The translations under genes were made by a program, and so were the position numbers. Below are positions 25,443-34,760 of a stretch of DNA of 64,000 bases, piece by piece. Where the stretch lies: positions 39,366 to 103,365 of the forward strand of contig JAJYWN010000005.1 in NCBI GenBank assembly GCA_021791495.1, given 5' to 3'. The DNA is from Bacillota bacterium. Lineage in GTDB: Bacteria > Bacillota > Sulfobacillia > JAJYWN01. The number at the start of each line of letters is the position of its first letter. Position 1 is the stretch's first letter. The notes beneath the pieces were generated by a model. The model was not told the DNA's origin. It made no database searches and saw only the letters and a program-made list of their open reading frames with translations.

Positions 25443-26600
25443 CTAGTTCCTGCCTCCGAGCTTTCTGGGATAACGTTCCCTGCGGCCCTTCGGGTGGTCT
25501 GCCAAAGACACAATAAGGTCCACCAATCGGTCCGCGGCATCGGGCTGCCCCAGGGCACGGCTCTTGGCCGCCATCTCCACCAGCCGTCCCGGGGCGCCGA
25601 GGAGCGCGGTCACCTCCCGGCCGATCCGGTCGCCGCTGGCTTTGGCGTCGGGCACCACCAGCCCGCCTCCTCCTTTCGCCACCGCCTCCGCATTATAGTC
25701 TTGGTGGTGGTGGGTGGCTACGGGCGACGGGACGATGATAGCCGGCAGACCACGGGCGGTCACTTCCGCCAGGGTCGAACCGCCTGCCCGGCACAGGACG
25801 AGGTCCGCCGCCGCCAGGGCGTTCTCCACGCGGTACAAGAAAGGTTCCACGCGGATATTGGCCGGGAGTTCGGAGAAGCCCATGTCGGCCAGGTCCGCCG
25901 TGATCTTTGAGAAGTACGCCTTTCCAGTGCCCCAGACGAGTTGCCATTCGGGATGAGCAGCAAACAGGCGGACCAGGCTAAGGCCGGCCTGGTTCAGGGT
26001 GAGGGCTCCCCGGCTGCCGCCGAAAACCAGCAAGGTGGGCTTGTCATGGGAGAGCCCAAAGGCGGCCGCCCCGGCCTCTCTGGTCGCGGTGATGATCTCC
26101 TGGCGGACGGGGTTGTTCACCACTTCCACGCGGACGCCCTTGGGGAAATACCGCTTGGCGGTGGCGTAGGGAACGGTCACCACGGACATCCACCGCGACA
26201 GGGCGCGGACGGTCATACCCGGGAAAGCGTTGGCTTCCATGAGCAAGGTGGGCCGGCCGAGGAAAGCGGCCGCCATCATCACCGGACCCGACACGTACCC
26301 GCCGGTGCCTACCACAACGTCGGGCCGGAACCCACGCACCAAAGCTAAGGCCTGCAGCGACCCGCCGACCGCTTTCACCAGGCCGCGGGCCACAGCGACC
26401 GGCGACTTGCCGAAAAGGCCCTGCGCGGCGATGGTCTTGAACGGCAGGCCCCGCCGGGGGACCAGATCGGCCTCCAGACCTTCCCTGGTGCCCACATAGA
26501 GGAGATGGCTATCGGGGTATCGTTGCTTCAGGTGTTCAGCGACGGTCAGGGCCGGGTAGATGTGGCCACCCGTCCCGCCGCCCACGAACAGTACCCGCAG
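25443..26600 (-). CDS. murG: UDP-GlcNAc:lipid I transferase MurG
   Basis: A GT28-family enzyme that converts lipid I to lipid II on the inner membrane face. The glycine-rich loop GGGTGGHIYPALTVA, the second loop FGGSRGALTLNQA and the UDP-GlcNAc site LVLCRAGGSTLAEV are intact. The ORF-track start (GTG of GGGTGGH) would cut off the first beta strand. Reading five codons further upstream gives the expected LRVLFVGGGTGGH, starting at CTG with GAGGG about 11 bases before it. I favour this non-AUG start, with moderate confidence. It follows ftsW by 31 bases. Confidence 0.92.
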   Translation of the reverse strand: MRVLFVGGGTGGHIYPALTVAEHLKQRYPDSHLLYVGTREGLEADLVPRRGLPFKTIAAQGLFGKSPVAVARGLVKAVGGSLQALALVRGFRPDVVVGTGGYVSGPVMMAAAFLGRPTLLMEANAFPGMTVRALSRWMSVVTVPYATAKRYFPKGVRVEVVNNPVRQEIITATREAGAAAFGLSHDKPTLLVFGGSRGALTLNQAGLSLVRLFAAHPEWQLVWGTGKAYFSKITADLADMGFSELPANIRVEPFLYRVENALAAADLVLCRAGGSTLAEVTARGLPAIIVPSPVATHHHQDYNAEAVAKGGGGLVVPDAKASGDRIGREVTALLGAPGRLVEMAAKSRALGQPDAADRLVDLIVSLADHPKGRRERYPRKLGGRN

Positions 26601-26631
26601 TGCGGTGTGAGCCCTCGGTGACGTTTCCCCA

Positions 26632-27768
26632 TCACGCTCCCTTGGTGTACATCGAGATGTTCAGCAGGATGCCCACCGAAGCCAACGAGAAAAGCAGGGA
26701 CGACCCGCCATAGCTGAGGAACGGCAACGGGATTCCGGTAATGGGCAGGGTCGAGGTGACTACACCGACGTTGATCAGAGCCTGGATGGCGATCATCGTG
26801 GTGACGCCTGCCGCCAGCAGGGAGGAGAAAGTGTCCGGCGCCGTTACGGCGATGCGGTATCCCCTCCAGAAAAGGAGGAAGAACAGCAGCAAGGTAGTGG
26901 CGGCGCCGAGGAAACCCAGTTCCTCTCCCAAGACGGCGAAGATGAAATCGGTGTGCTGCTCGGGCAGGTAGAAGAACTTCTGCCGGCTTTGCCCCAGTCC
27001 CAATCCCAAAAGGCCGCCCGAACCCAGGGCGTACAGGGCCTGAATGATATGGAACCCTGAGTCCAGAGGGTCCTTCCACGGGTCCAGGAAGGCGAAGAAA
27101 CGCTCCCGCCGGTAGGGAGCGGAGAAGATGGCCCAGGCCAGGATGGGGACGGCGGAGAGGGCCAGTCCCACCAAGTGTTTCATCTGCGCCCCGGCGATGA
27201 AGATCATGGTGACCACAGTGCCCGCCAGGCTTACAGCCGTTCCCAGGTCGGGCTGTTTCAGGATGAGGCCAAAGGCCAGCCCCAGGAGCAAGAGGTTGGG
27301 CATCAGGCCACGCCAGAAGCTCTTGATGCGTTCGGGATCCCGTGAGAGGATGTAGGCCATGAACAAGACGATGCCGAGCTTGGCGGCTTCGGAGGGCTGG
27401 AACCCCAGGTTGCCGATGCCAATGCGGCGGCTGGCGCCATGCGAAATGACACCGAGCCCGGGGATGATCACGACGACCAGGGAGAGGAAGGTTACCACCA
27501 GCACCGGCCAGGCCAGACTGGAGAGGCGCCAGTAGTCGAAATTCATCATGGCCGCCATGGCACCCATGCCCAGAAGGGCCCAGATCAGTTGCTGCTGCAG
27601 GAAGTAGGCCGACCGTCCGTAGGTGAACTCGGCCTTCACGGAACTGGACGAATACACCATAACCAGCCCGATCGCCACCAGGGCGGTGGTGGCGAAGAAG
27701 AGCAGGAAATCGGGTGTGCGGCGGCGCGGCCGTCCCGCGATGGTCCGAAAGCTCCGGCGTTCGCTCAT
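26632..27768 (-). CDS. ftsW: Peptidoglycan polymerase FtsW/SpoVE (SEDS family)
   Basis: A 378-residue SEDS membrane protein with about ten hydrophobic segments. GIVLFMAYILSR, LILKQPDLGTAVSLAGT and the YLPEQHTDFIFAVLGEELGFLG loop are family hallmarks. SEDS proteins polymerise lipid II with a class B PBP; spoVD is encoded upstream in the same run, so it could act in division and in spore cortex. It lies between mraY and murG; murD, usually between mraY and ftsW, is absent (61-base gap). Confidence 0.95.
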   Translation of the reverse strand: MSERRSFRTIAGRPRRRTPDFLLFFATTALVAIGLVMVYSSSSVKAEFTYGRSAYFLQQQLIWALLGMGAMAAMMNFDYWRLSSLAWPVLVVTFLSLVVVIIPGLGVISHGASRRIGIGNLGFQPSEAAKLGIVLFMAYILSRDPERIKSFWRGLMPNLLLLGLAFGLILKQPDLGTAVSLAGTVVTMIFIAGAQMKHLVGLALSAVPILAWAIFSAPYRRERFFAFLDPWKDPLDSGFHIIQALYALGSGGLLGLGLGQSRQKFFYLPEQHTDFIFAVLGEELGFLGAATTLLLFFLLFWRGYRIAVTAPDTFSSLLAAGVTTMIAIQALINVGVVTSTLPITGIPLPFLSYGGSSLLFSLASVGILLNISMYTKGA

Positions 27769-27829
27769 TGGCCTTTCCCCCGCTCCTCCCGCTGCCCGCC
27801 GTCCTCACGATCCCCTGGGCGCCGGACGC

Positions 27830-28795
27830 CTAATGACCCAGCCCTCGTAAGCCCAGAAGCCCGAGGCCGGCGAGGACGGCCGCCACCATCCAGAACCTCC
27901 AAACGACCTGGGTCTCGCTCCATCCTACCAGCTCAAAGTGGTGGTGCAAAGGGGCCATCCGGAAGATGCGGCGGCCGGTTGACTTGAAACTGATGACTTG
28001 AAGCACCACAGACAGGGTTTCGATGACCAAGAGTCCCCCGACGATGACGAGAAGTAGCTCCGTCCCAGTCAGGACCGCCAAAGCCGCCAAAGCGCCGCCC
28101 AGCCCCATGGAACCCGTATCTCCCATGAAAACGCGGGCCGGGTGGTAGTTGAACCGCAGGAATCCGAGGCAACCACCGATGAGCGCCGCAGCCACTCCGG
28201 ACAGTGCCAACCGGCCTGTAGCTAAGGCCACCAGAGCGTACGCCAGCCCGATGACGACCATGGTCCCCGCCGCCAGTCCGTCCAGGCCGTCGGTCTCGTT
28301 GACCCCGTTGGTGGCGGACATGAAGACAATGATCACAGCCACTGGATAGAGGGCTCCGAGGTCGATGGCGCGGTCCGTGAACGGTATGGGCCAGACGGTG
28401 TCCTGTCCGAGCTTGAGGGCGGCCCAGGCCAGGGCGAGGCCGATGACGACTTGGACCAGCAGCTTCTGACGGGCCAATAGGCCCAAGGACCTCTTCTTTA
28501 CGACTTTCAGATAATCGTCGACAAACCCCAGGAGAGCCGAAACCACAGTCACACCCAGCACGACCAGGGCCGTGGGGCTGCTGAAACCGGCCGCCAGTGC
28601 CCCCACCAGCATGCCGCCGAAGATGAGCACCCCGCCCATGGTGGGCGTGCCCTGCTTGCCCAAGTGCCGGGCGGGCCCGTCCTCGCGAATGACCTGCCCC
28701 ACGTTCAGACGCCGGAGGACGGGGATGACCAGCGGGCCCAGGACCAGTGTGGTCCCGAGGGAGGCTATGAAGGCAAAGACAAGTGCGAGTTCCAA
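27830..28795 (-). CDS. mraY: Phospho-N-acetylmuramoyl-pentapeptide transferase
   Basis: A 321-residue polytopic membrane enzyme making lipid I from UDP-MurNAc-pentapeptide and undecaprenyl phosphate. HLGKQGTPTMGG, FVDDYLKVVKKRSLGL with the DD motif, the NETDGLDGLAAG nucleotide loop and the MAPLHHHFELVGWSE motif are all conserved. The start is TTG. It lies 12 bases after murF. Confidence 0.96.
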   Translation of the reverse strand: MELALVFAFIASLGTTLVLGPLVIPVLRRLNVGQVIREDGPARHLGKQGTPTMGGVLIFGGMLVGALAAGFSSPTALVVLGVTVVSALLGFVDDYLKVVKKRSLGLLARQKLLVQVVIGLALAWAALKLGQDTVWPIPFTDRAIDLGALYPVAVIIVFMSATNGVNETDGLDGLAAGTMVVIGLAYALVALATGRLALSGVAAALIGGCLGFLRFNYHPARVFMGDTGSMGLGGALAALAVLTGTELLLVIVGGLLVIETLSVVLQVISFKSTGRRIFRMAPLHHHFELVGWSETQVVWRFWMVAAVLAGLGLLGLRGLGH

Positions 28796-28807
28796 ACCGG
28801 TTCCCCC

Positions 28808-30376
28808 TTAGTGGGACGGCCCTTCCTTTCCAGTCAGAGCAGCAACCACTTTTTCCAGCGTCATCCCCCGTGACCCTTTTACCAGGATAGTGTCGCCATC
28901 CCGGAGAAGGTCGCGCAGGACGCCGATAGCCTCGGAATTACCGCGGTTCTGGACTACCCGCGCCGCCGGGAATCCGGCCCCTATTGCGGTTTGGGCCGCC
29001 CCGGCCGCCAGGTCGCCCACGGTCAGAAACCAGTCCGGCTGCCGCCTGGCGACGTCCCGCCCAACTTCCGCGTGGCCCTCGGCGGCGTGGGCGCCCAGCT
29101 CCAGCATGTTAGCGAAGACGAAGATGCGGCGCCCGCCCTTCCCAACCTCGTCCAGCACGGCCAGGGCCGCCAAGGTCGAGGCCGGACTGGCGTTATAGGT
29201 GTCGTCAATCACCGTATACCGACCGGTCCGGTGCACTTGCACCCGCTGGCCGGTGAGGGCAGGCCCCTCCAAAGAGCGGGCGATTTCTTCGATGCCCAAC
29301 CCGAAAGCCAGGCCGACGGCGGCCGCCGCCAGGGCATTGGCGACGTTATGCAGGCCGGGGATGGGGACCGTGCAGCGGGCCTCCCCCGCCGGGGTGACCA
29401 CCGTCAAGGAAAAACCCTGCTCTCCGTGGGAAACGGCGTCAACGCCCCGGACTTCGGGAACCACGGCCGACGCCGCCGGCGCGTCGCCGACGCCCCCGCC
29501 CGCTCCAGTCCCGTAGTAGATGACTCGCCTGCCGCCGGCATGCCGCGCCAGGCGCGGGGTCCAGGGGTCATCGGCGTTCAGCACTGCCACCCCGTCCGCC
29601 GGCAGGCTCTCCAGAAGCTCAGCCTTGGTGTCGGCGATAGCTTCCACCGAACCCAGCAGCTCAATGTGGGTGGGCCCCACATTGGTGATGGCACCCACTA
29701 CCGGATGGACGATGTCGCAGAGGTCGCGGATCTGCCCGGGGCCGCGCATGGCCATCTCGAACACGGCCACCTGATGGTCGGGCCGGGCCCGGAAGACAAT
29801 CAGGGGCAGACCTAGGTCGCTGTTGAGGTTGCCTTCGGATGCCAAGGTCGTAAAACGCCGTGAGAGGACGGCGGCCGTCAGGTCCTTGGTAGTGGTCTTC
29901 CCCACACTACCGGTGATACCAATAGCCCGGAAACCGAACTTCTTTCGGTGATAGGCCGCCAAGGCCCCCAGAGCGGACACCGTGTCGCGCACCAAGATCA
30001 CACTCTTGACGCCCAGGGCGCCCAGAACGCCCGGAGCATCGGGCGCATCCATCCCGTCCGGGGCCCCGTCCATCCCTAGCCGCGTCCCGCCTTCGCCGCC
30101 CGGCAGAGGCCAGCGCGAAATCAGGGCGGCCGCCGCGCCCGCCGCGAGAGATGGCAACACGAAAGAATGGCCGTCGACACGTTCCCCGACGATGGCCACG
30201 AAGAGGTCGCCGGGAGCGACCCGCCGGCTGTCCAAGGTCACACCGGTGACATAAGGGCTCCCGCCGGTGGCGCCGGACGCTTCCGCGCCCCCACTCACCA
30301 GCCGCCCCCCGGTGGCCTCGACTATCTCGCTGACGGAAAAGAGCCTCTCCCGCGGGAGAGGCACCGGTTTACCCAC
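28808..30376 (-). CDS. murF: UDP-MurNAc-tripeptide:D-Ala-D-Ala ligase
   Basis: A Mur ligase of 522 residues adding D-Ala-D-Ala to the UDP-MurNAc-tripeptide. The P-loop GITGSVGKTTTKD, FEMAMRGPGQI, TNVGPTHIELLGS and DDTYNASPAST identify MurF. Two low-complexity inserts (near 75-110, GMDGAPDGMDAPDAPG, and near 275-300) make it about 70 residues longer than usual. The start is GTG overlapping the murE stop (GTGGGTAA) with GGAGG 6 bases upstream; the ATG in the ORF track would overlap murE by about 50 bases. A perfect 20-base palindrome follows the start. Confidence 0.95.
   Translation of the reverse strand: MGKPVPLPRERLFSVSEIVEATGGRLVSGGAEASGATGGSPYVTGVTLDSRRVAPGDLFVAIVGERVDGHSFVLPSLAAGAAAALISRWPLPGGEGGTRLGMDGAPDGMDAPDAPGVLGALGVKSVILVRDTVSALGALAAYHRKKFGFRAIGITGSVGKTTTKDLTAAVLSRRFTTLASEGNLNSDLGLPLIVFRARPDHQVAVFEMAMRGPGQIRDLCDIVHPVVGAITNVGPTHIELLGSVEAIADTKAELLESLPADGVAVLNADDPWTPRLARHAGGRRVIYYGTGAGGGVGDAPAASAVVPEVRGVDAVSHGEQGFSLTVVTPAGEARCTVPIPGLHNVANALAAAAVGLAFGLGIEEIARSLEGPALTGQRVQVHRTGRYTVIDDTYNASPASTLAALAVLDEVGKGGRRIFVFANMLELGAHAAEGHAEVGRDVARRQPDWFLTVGDLAAGAAQTAIGAGFPAARVVQNRGNSEAIGVLRDLLRDGDTILVKGSRGMTLEKVVAALTGKEGPSH
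30343..30362. other. Perfect 20-bp palindrome near the murF start
   Basis: GCCTCTCCCGCGGGAGAGGC is fully self-complementary and lies 14-33 bases into murF. In mRNA it could only form a strained hairpin; as DNA it could be a protein or restriction target (it contains CCGCGG). It may reflect codon content only. Confidence 0.5.
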
Positions 30377-31862
30377 GCCTGACCTCCTGGCGGCTGCCGA
30401 GGGTCCTCGCCACGGCCTCACGGGCTACCTCGCGGTCGTCGAAGTGAATCCGGTACTTCCCGAAATCTTGGTAGGTTTCATGTCCCTTGCCGGCCAAAAG
30501 CAGGACGTCGCCGGGCCGGGCCAGGGCCACCGCCTTCTCGATGGCCCGGCGGCGGTCCGGTTCGACGAGGTATTCCTCGGGCGACCGTCCCGCCTCCAGG
30601 ACTCCCGGGACGATGTCCTGGATGATGGCTTCCGGATCCTCCGTCCGTGGGTTGTCGGATGTCAGGATCAGCACATCCGCCAACTGCCCAGCCACCCGAC
30701 CCATAGCTGGCCGTTTCATTCTATCCCGGTCTCCTCCGCAGCCGAAAGCTACGATTAGCCGCCCCTGGGTGAAACTCCTGGCGGTCTGGAGAGCATTTTT
30801 CAGGCTTTCCGCAGTGTGCGCATAGTCCACTAGGATAGCGTATTCCTGGCCGGCGTCCACCGTCTCGAAGCGGCCGGGCACTCCCGATACTGCTTCCAAG
30901 CCGTGCTTGATGTCGGACAGAGACGCTCCCAAGGCGATGCCGGCCGCAAACGCCGCCAGACTGTTGTAGACGTTGAACAGCCCCGTCAGCTTCAGGTTCA
31001 CCCAGATCTCGCCGGCGGGAGTGAGGGCAAGGTACGAGGCGCCGCCGGGGCGCACCGATATCTCGGCCGCCCGCACATCGGCGTTGGGTCCCAGACCGTA
31101 GGTGGTCACCGGTACGGTGCAGCACTCGATGTAGTAAGCCCCCGCGGGATCGTCCATGTTGATGATGGCCTTGGCGCCACTGGATAGCGCCCGGAAGAGC
31201 AGCCCCTTGGTCTCCCGGTATTCGTCCATCGTGTGGTGGAAGTCCAGGTGGTCGTGGCCCAAGTTCGTGAAAACGGCCAGGTCGAAGTCCACCCCGTGCA
31301 CCCGTTTCAGGGCCAGGGCGTGGGAAGAGACCTCCATCACCGCGGCTCGGTCGCCGTTATCGACCATGCGGCGCAAGAGTTCCTGCAGGTCCAGGGATTC
31401 GGGAGTCGTCCGCTGGATGGGCTCCGGGCGCCCGGCTACGATGTAGTTCACCGTACCCAGCAAACCCGTGGGCAGACCCGCCGCCTCTAGCACAGCCCGC
31501 ACCAGGTAGGTCGTGGTCGTCTTGCCCTTGGTCCCCGTCACGCCCACCGTCAGGAGCCGCCCCGAAGGATGACCGTAGAAGTAGTCGGCTGCCTCCGCCA
31601 GAGCCAGCCGTCCGTCGGGGACCACGATGGCCGGCGTCCCCGGAGGGACCTGATCGGCATTCTCGACGACCAGGGCGGCCGCGCCGGCATCGAGGGCAGC
31701 CGGAATATAACGATGTCCGTCGGTCACGGCGCCGGGATAGCAGAAAAAAGCATCGCCGGGTCTGATCACCCGGGAATCGTGGGCCAGACCGGTGATGGGA
31801 ACGTCGCCGGAAAAGAGGAGTTTCCCACCTGTAACCACACGAGCCAGGTCATGCAACCTCAA
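30369..31862 (-). CDS. murE: UDP-MurNAc-dipeptide:meso-DAP ligase
   Basis: A 497-residue Mur ligase. The P-loop GVTGTKGKTTTTYL, MEVSSHALALKRV, and FGCGGDRDRMKRPAMG are present. TSDNPRTEDP contains the DNPR motif associated with meso-diaminopimelate as substrate, so the cell wall is probably DAP-type. The start is placed at TTG (RLHDLARVV follows) with GGGGAG 6 bases before it, which aligns with typical MurE N-termini; an ATG at 31910 is an alternative. It lies between spoVD and murF with overlap to murF. Confidence 0.95.
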   Translation of the reverse strand: MRLHDLARVVTGGKLLFSGDVPITGLAHDSRVIRPGDAFFCYPGAVTDGHRYIPAALDAGAAALVVENADQVPPGTPAIVVPDGRLALAEAADYFYGHPSGRLLTVGVTGTKGKTTTTYLVRAVLEAAGLPTGLLGTVNYIVAGRPEPIQRTTPESLDLQELLRRMVDNGDRAAVMEVSSHALALKRVHGVDFDLAVFTNLGHDHLDFHHTMDEYRETKGLLFRALSSGAKAIINMDDPAGAYYIECCTVPVTTYGLGPNADVRAAEISVRPGGASYLALTPAGEIWVNLKLTGLFNVYNSLAAFAAGIALGASLSDIKHGLEAVSGVPGRFETVDAGQEYAILVDYAHTAESLKNALQTARSFTQGRLIVAFGCGGDRDRMKRPAMGRVAGQLADVLILTSDNPRTEDPEAIIQDIVPGVLEAGRSPEEYLVEPDRRRAIEKAVALARPGDVLLLAGKGHETYQDFGKYRIHFDDREVAREAVARTLGSRQEVRRG

Positions 31863-31976
31863 TGCCGCTCCCCGCCTTTTCACAAACCTGCCACAAGCTG
31901 GGCGTAGCATCATTGTACCCCGCGGCGCCCCTTGGCAGTCCCCTGCCGTCCGGCGCCACACCGACGGTCCGTACGC

Positions 31977-34085
31977 TCAGCGCGATCCGAACTGCACTTC
32001 CACGGTGCTGCCTTTTTTCACTTGGACGCCGGCCGGCGGGCTTTGGTTCGTCACCACACCGCTTCCTTTGGCCGCCATGCGCAGTCCCGCTTTGGACAGA
32101 GCGTCCGCCACCTCGCGCATAGTCAACCCTTTCAGAGGCGGCACCGTCGTCATCGAAGTGTCCCCCGGCGCCACCGGTTTTCCGAGGGTCAGGAGGACCA
32201 CGGTCCCCTTTTCCACGTTGGCTCCCGAGGCCGGCACTTGCGCCACCACTGCCTCGCCGCTGCCGGTGAAGCTGACCTGCAAGTTCGCTGCCTTCACCGT
32301 CGCCGACGCTTTGTCCGGCGAGAGGCCGATGACCGCCGGGACCGTAGAAACCTCGACCGCGGGCCGCTTGTCACGGACCGGGTCGAACTGCAGCGGGATG
32401 TCAAGGTAGCGGTACACGTCCTTCATGACCGCCTGGAAGACCGGAGCCGCGATGACGCCGCCGTAGGAGGAACCAACGGTTGGTTCATCGATACTGACCA
32501 GCATCACGACCTTGGGGTCGTTGGCCGGGGCGATGCCGACGAAGGAAGCCACGCTGGCGGTGTTAGACACCCGCCCGTCGACGACTTTCTGCGCCGTGCC
32601 CGTTTTCCCGGCGAACCGGTAGCCTGGCATGTATATGCTCCGGGCGGTCCCGGCGATGACCACTTGCTCCATCCCTTTTATTACATCGACAGTTGTCTGC
32701 TTGCTCAATACCTGTCGGACCACGGGCGGGTCGATTTTTTTCAGGATTTCGCCCGAGGGGGACCGGATTTCCCGGACCAGATGGGGCTGCATCATCACGC
32801 CGCTATTAGCGATGGTGGCGATGACGTTGACCATGGTGATGGGAGTGGTGGTCAGCGTCTGGCCGAAGGCCATGGCCCCCAGGTCCACCAGGGTGGCCTT
32901 GTTCTTCGGGGGGTAGATCCCCTTGGCCTCGCCGGGCAGGTCGATACCGGTCTTGCTGGTGACGTTGAAGAGATCGAGGTATTTGTAAAAGCGGTCCAGT
33001 CCCAGGCGGTTGACAGCGATCTGGGCGTGGGCAATGTTGCACGAGTTCTGGATGATCTCGTAGAAAGTCTCCGACCCGTGGACGGAAAGGTCGTGGAAGG
33101 TGTTTCCCAGGACGGTGAAGCCCTCTGGCCCGCAGTAGAAGCTGTCGGTGACGTGAACGACACCTTCCTCCAGTCCGGCCGAAGAGGTAAGAGGCTTGAA
33201 GATGGAGCCGGGGTTGTAGGTATCCGAGATGGCCCAGTCGCGCCGGTTTTCCTGGGGATAATCGGCGAAATGGTTGGGATCGTAGTCCGGGAAGGAGGCC
33301 AGGGCCAAAATCTCCCCTGTCTTCGGGTCCATGATGATGCCCGAAGCGTGTTTGGGCTTGGACTCCTCCATGACCTTCTGCAGTTCCCTCTCCAGGAAAT
33401 ACTGGATGTTCGAGTCGATGGTCAGGACGATGTCATTGCCCGGAGTGGCTTGGATGTACTGGTGGACCGCCCGCGGGATTTCCTCGCCGCGCGCATCGTA
33501 TTCGACCACGATCTTGCCGGGGACGCCTTTCAGTTCGCTATCGTACTGGAGTTCAATCCCGTCCAAGCCCTGGCTGTCAATGCCGGCGAAGCCCAGGACG
33601 TGTGAAGCCAGACTGCCGTTCGGGTAGAATCGCTGGCCTTCCTGGGTCATATCGATTCCACGCAGCTTCCCGCTCTTCATCAGCTCGCGGATCTGCTTGG
33701 ACTGGTCCTCCTCGATCTTGCGCTTTATCCAGACGAAGGCCTCTTTCTGGCCTAGCTTGGCGGCCAGCGAGGAAGCGTCCATTTTCAGGATGGGAGCGAG
33801 AAGGGCAGCCGTGGCCTGTGGGTCCTTGACCTGCGCTGGAATCGCGTAGACGGAGTCCACGTTCAGACTGATGGCCAGCTCTTTCAGGTTCCGATCGTAG
33901 ATCACTCCGCGCCGCGGCTCCACGGGCACATCCCGTGTCCTCAGGTCGAGGGCCTCCTGGCGCAGCTGGTTGCCATGCCAGAACTGGATGGTGGCCAGGC
34001 GGAACACGAGAAGGAACAGGAACAGCGAAGTTCCAAGGAATAAGAGCGCAGCTCGCTTGCGAAGTCCAATGCCGGGCGCCACCAA
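31977..34085 (-). CDS. spoVD: Class B penicillin-binding protein with two PASTA domains (SpoVD/FtsI type)
   Basis: A 702-residue transpeptidase. An N-terminal membrane helix (ALLFLGTSLFLFLLVFRLA) is followed by the dimerisation domain (EPRRGVIYDRNLKELA) and the transpeptidase domain with SIFK (NPGSIFKP), SCN (QNSCNIAH) and KTGT (FAGKTGTAQK). Two PASTA repeats fill the C-terminus (VPAVIGLSPDKA and VPPLKGLTMREVADAL). This layout matches SpoVD and clostridial FtsI, needed for septum or spore cortex synthesis with an SEDS partner (ftsW nearby). The start is TTG with GGGAGG 9 bases before it. Confidence 0.93.
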   Translation of the reverse strand: MVAPGIGLRKRAALLFLGTSLFLFLLVFRLATIQFWHGNQLRQEALDLRTRDVPVEPRRGVIYDRNLKELAISLNVDSVYAIPAQVKDPQATAALLAPILKMDASSLAAKLGQKEAFVWIKRKIEEDQSKQIRELMKSGKLRGIDMTQEGQRFYPNGSLASHVLGFAGIDSQGLDGIELQYDSELKGVPGKIVVEYDARGEEIPRAVHQYIQATPGNDIVLTIDSNIQYFLERELQKVMEESKPKHASGIIMDPKTGEILALASFPDYDPNHFADYPQENRRDWAISDTYNPGSIFKPLTSSAGLEEGVVHVTDSFYCGPEGFTVLGNTFHDLSVHGSETFYEIIQNSCNIAHAQIAVNRLGLDRFYKYLDLFNVTSKTGIDLPGEAKGIYPPKNKATLVDLGAMAFGQTLTTTPITMVNVIATIANSGVMMQPHLVREIRSPSGEILKKIDPPVVRQVLSKQTTVDVIKGMEQVVIAGTARSIYMPGYRFAGKTGTAQKVVDGRVSNTASVASFVGIAPANDPKVVMLVSIDEPTVGSSYGGVIAAPVFQAVMKDVYRYLDIPLQFDPVRDKRPAVEVSTVPAVIGLSPDKASATVKAANLQVSFTGSGEAVVAQVPASGANVEKGTVVLLTLGKPVAPGDTSMTTVPPLKGLTMREVADALSKAGLRMAAKGSGVVTNQSPPAGVQVKKGSTVEVQFGSR

Positions 34086-34154
34086 CGGAAACGTCCTCCC
34101 GCTTCCAGGGCGGCTGGACCAGAAGGAGCCGGGCCGGCAGCCGCACCAGGTTCT

Positions 34155-34724
34155 CTACCTGTTCGGACTAGCTTCAACCTGCTTGCCGAAAACGGTCAGG
34201 ACAGCCCTGGCGAGGGACGACAGAATTCCGCCTTTCGTCGGGACGGCCCGGGGGGCCGCTGCCACTTTCCGGGATAGATCCGCGACCGCCGTGGCGCCGG
34301 ACTGTTGTCCAGAGGCCAAGTTGCCGGCGGTGGCGCTCCCCGCCGGAGTGAACTCCGCCACTCGCTCCTTGGCCGGCACCAGCCCGAGCCCCTTGGCCGC
34401 CGCTTCCACCCTAGTCAACGACTCCAACTGCGATACCTGATAGCGGAGGTAGTCCGAGTCCCGCTGCGCGAGGGCCAGGTCCTTCTGGGCCGCCTCAACC
34501 TGGTAACCCAGGTTGGCCAGGGTCATCTGGCGGCTCGCCAACAGCAGACTCACGGCTACGACCACCATCCAGCAAACCATGTAACCCGCCCAGGCGCCTG
34601 GCCGCGCCACGGGGCGCGCCGACCGCCGGCGGGCGCGCTGACGGTATGATGGATGACCGGGCCGGGACACCGCCACCTCGCCGGAGGCCGTTCCGTACCG
34701 CATGGTTTCGTTCGGCAATATCAC
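34155..34724 (-). CDS. ftsL: Cell division protein FtsL-like
   Basis: A 189-residue bitopic protein: an Arg/Pro-rich cytoplasmic region, one membrane helix (YMVCWMVVVAVSLLLASR), then a leucine-zipper-like coiled coil (YQVEAAQKDLALAQRDSDYLRYQVSQLESLTRVEAAAKGLGL). This and the location between rsmH and the PBP gene identify it as FtsL. The C-terminal 70 residues are an Ala/Val-rich extension without known homology. The start is GTG with GGGAGGG about 10 bases before; a nearby ATG is an alternative. Confidence 0.85.
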   Translation of the reverse strand: MILPNETMRYGTASGEVAVSRPGHPSYRQRARRRSARPVARPGAWAGYMVCWMVVVAVSLLLASRQMTLANLGYQVEAAQKDLALAQRDSDYLRYQVSQLESLTRVEAAAKGLGLVPAKERVAEFTPAGSATAGNLASGQQSGATAVADLSRKVAAAPRAVPTKGGILSSLARAVLTVFGKQVEASPNR

Positions 34725-34760
34725 TGCTATTCGCCCTCCCTGGCACCTAGAACCCGCGCT

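Noticed and set aside
26546-27808. 420-residue minus-strand ORF across ftsW
   Set aside because: Another frame of ftsW; ftsW itself has all SEDS motifs.
31932-33605. 557-residue plus-strand ORF across spoVD
   Set aside because: Antisense shadow of a strongly identified PBP; His/Arg/Gly-rich without any family pattern.
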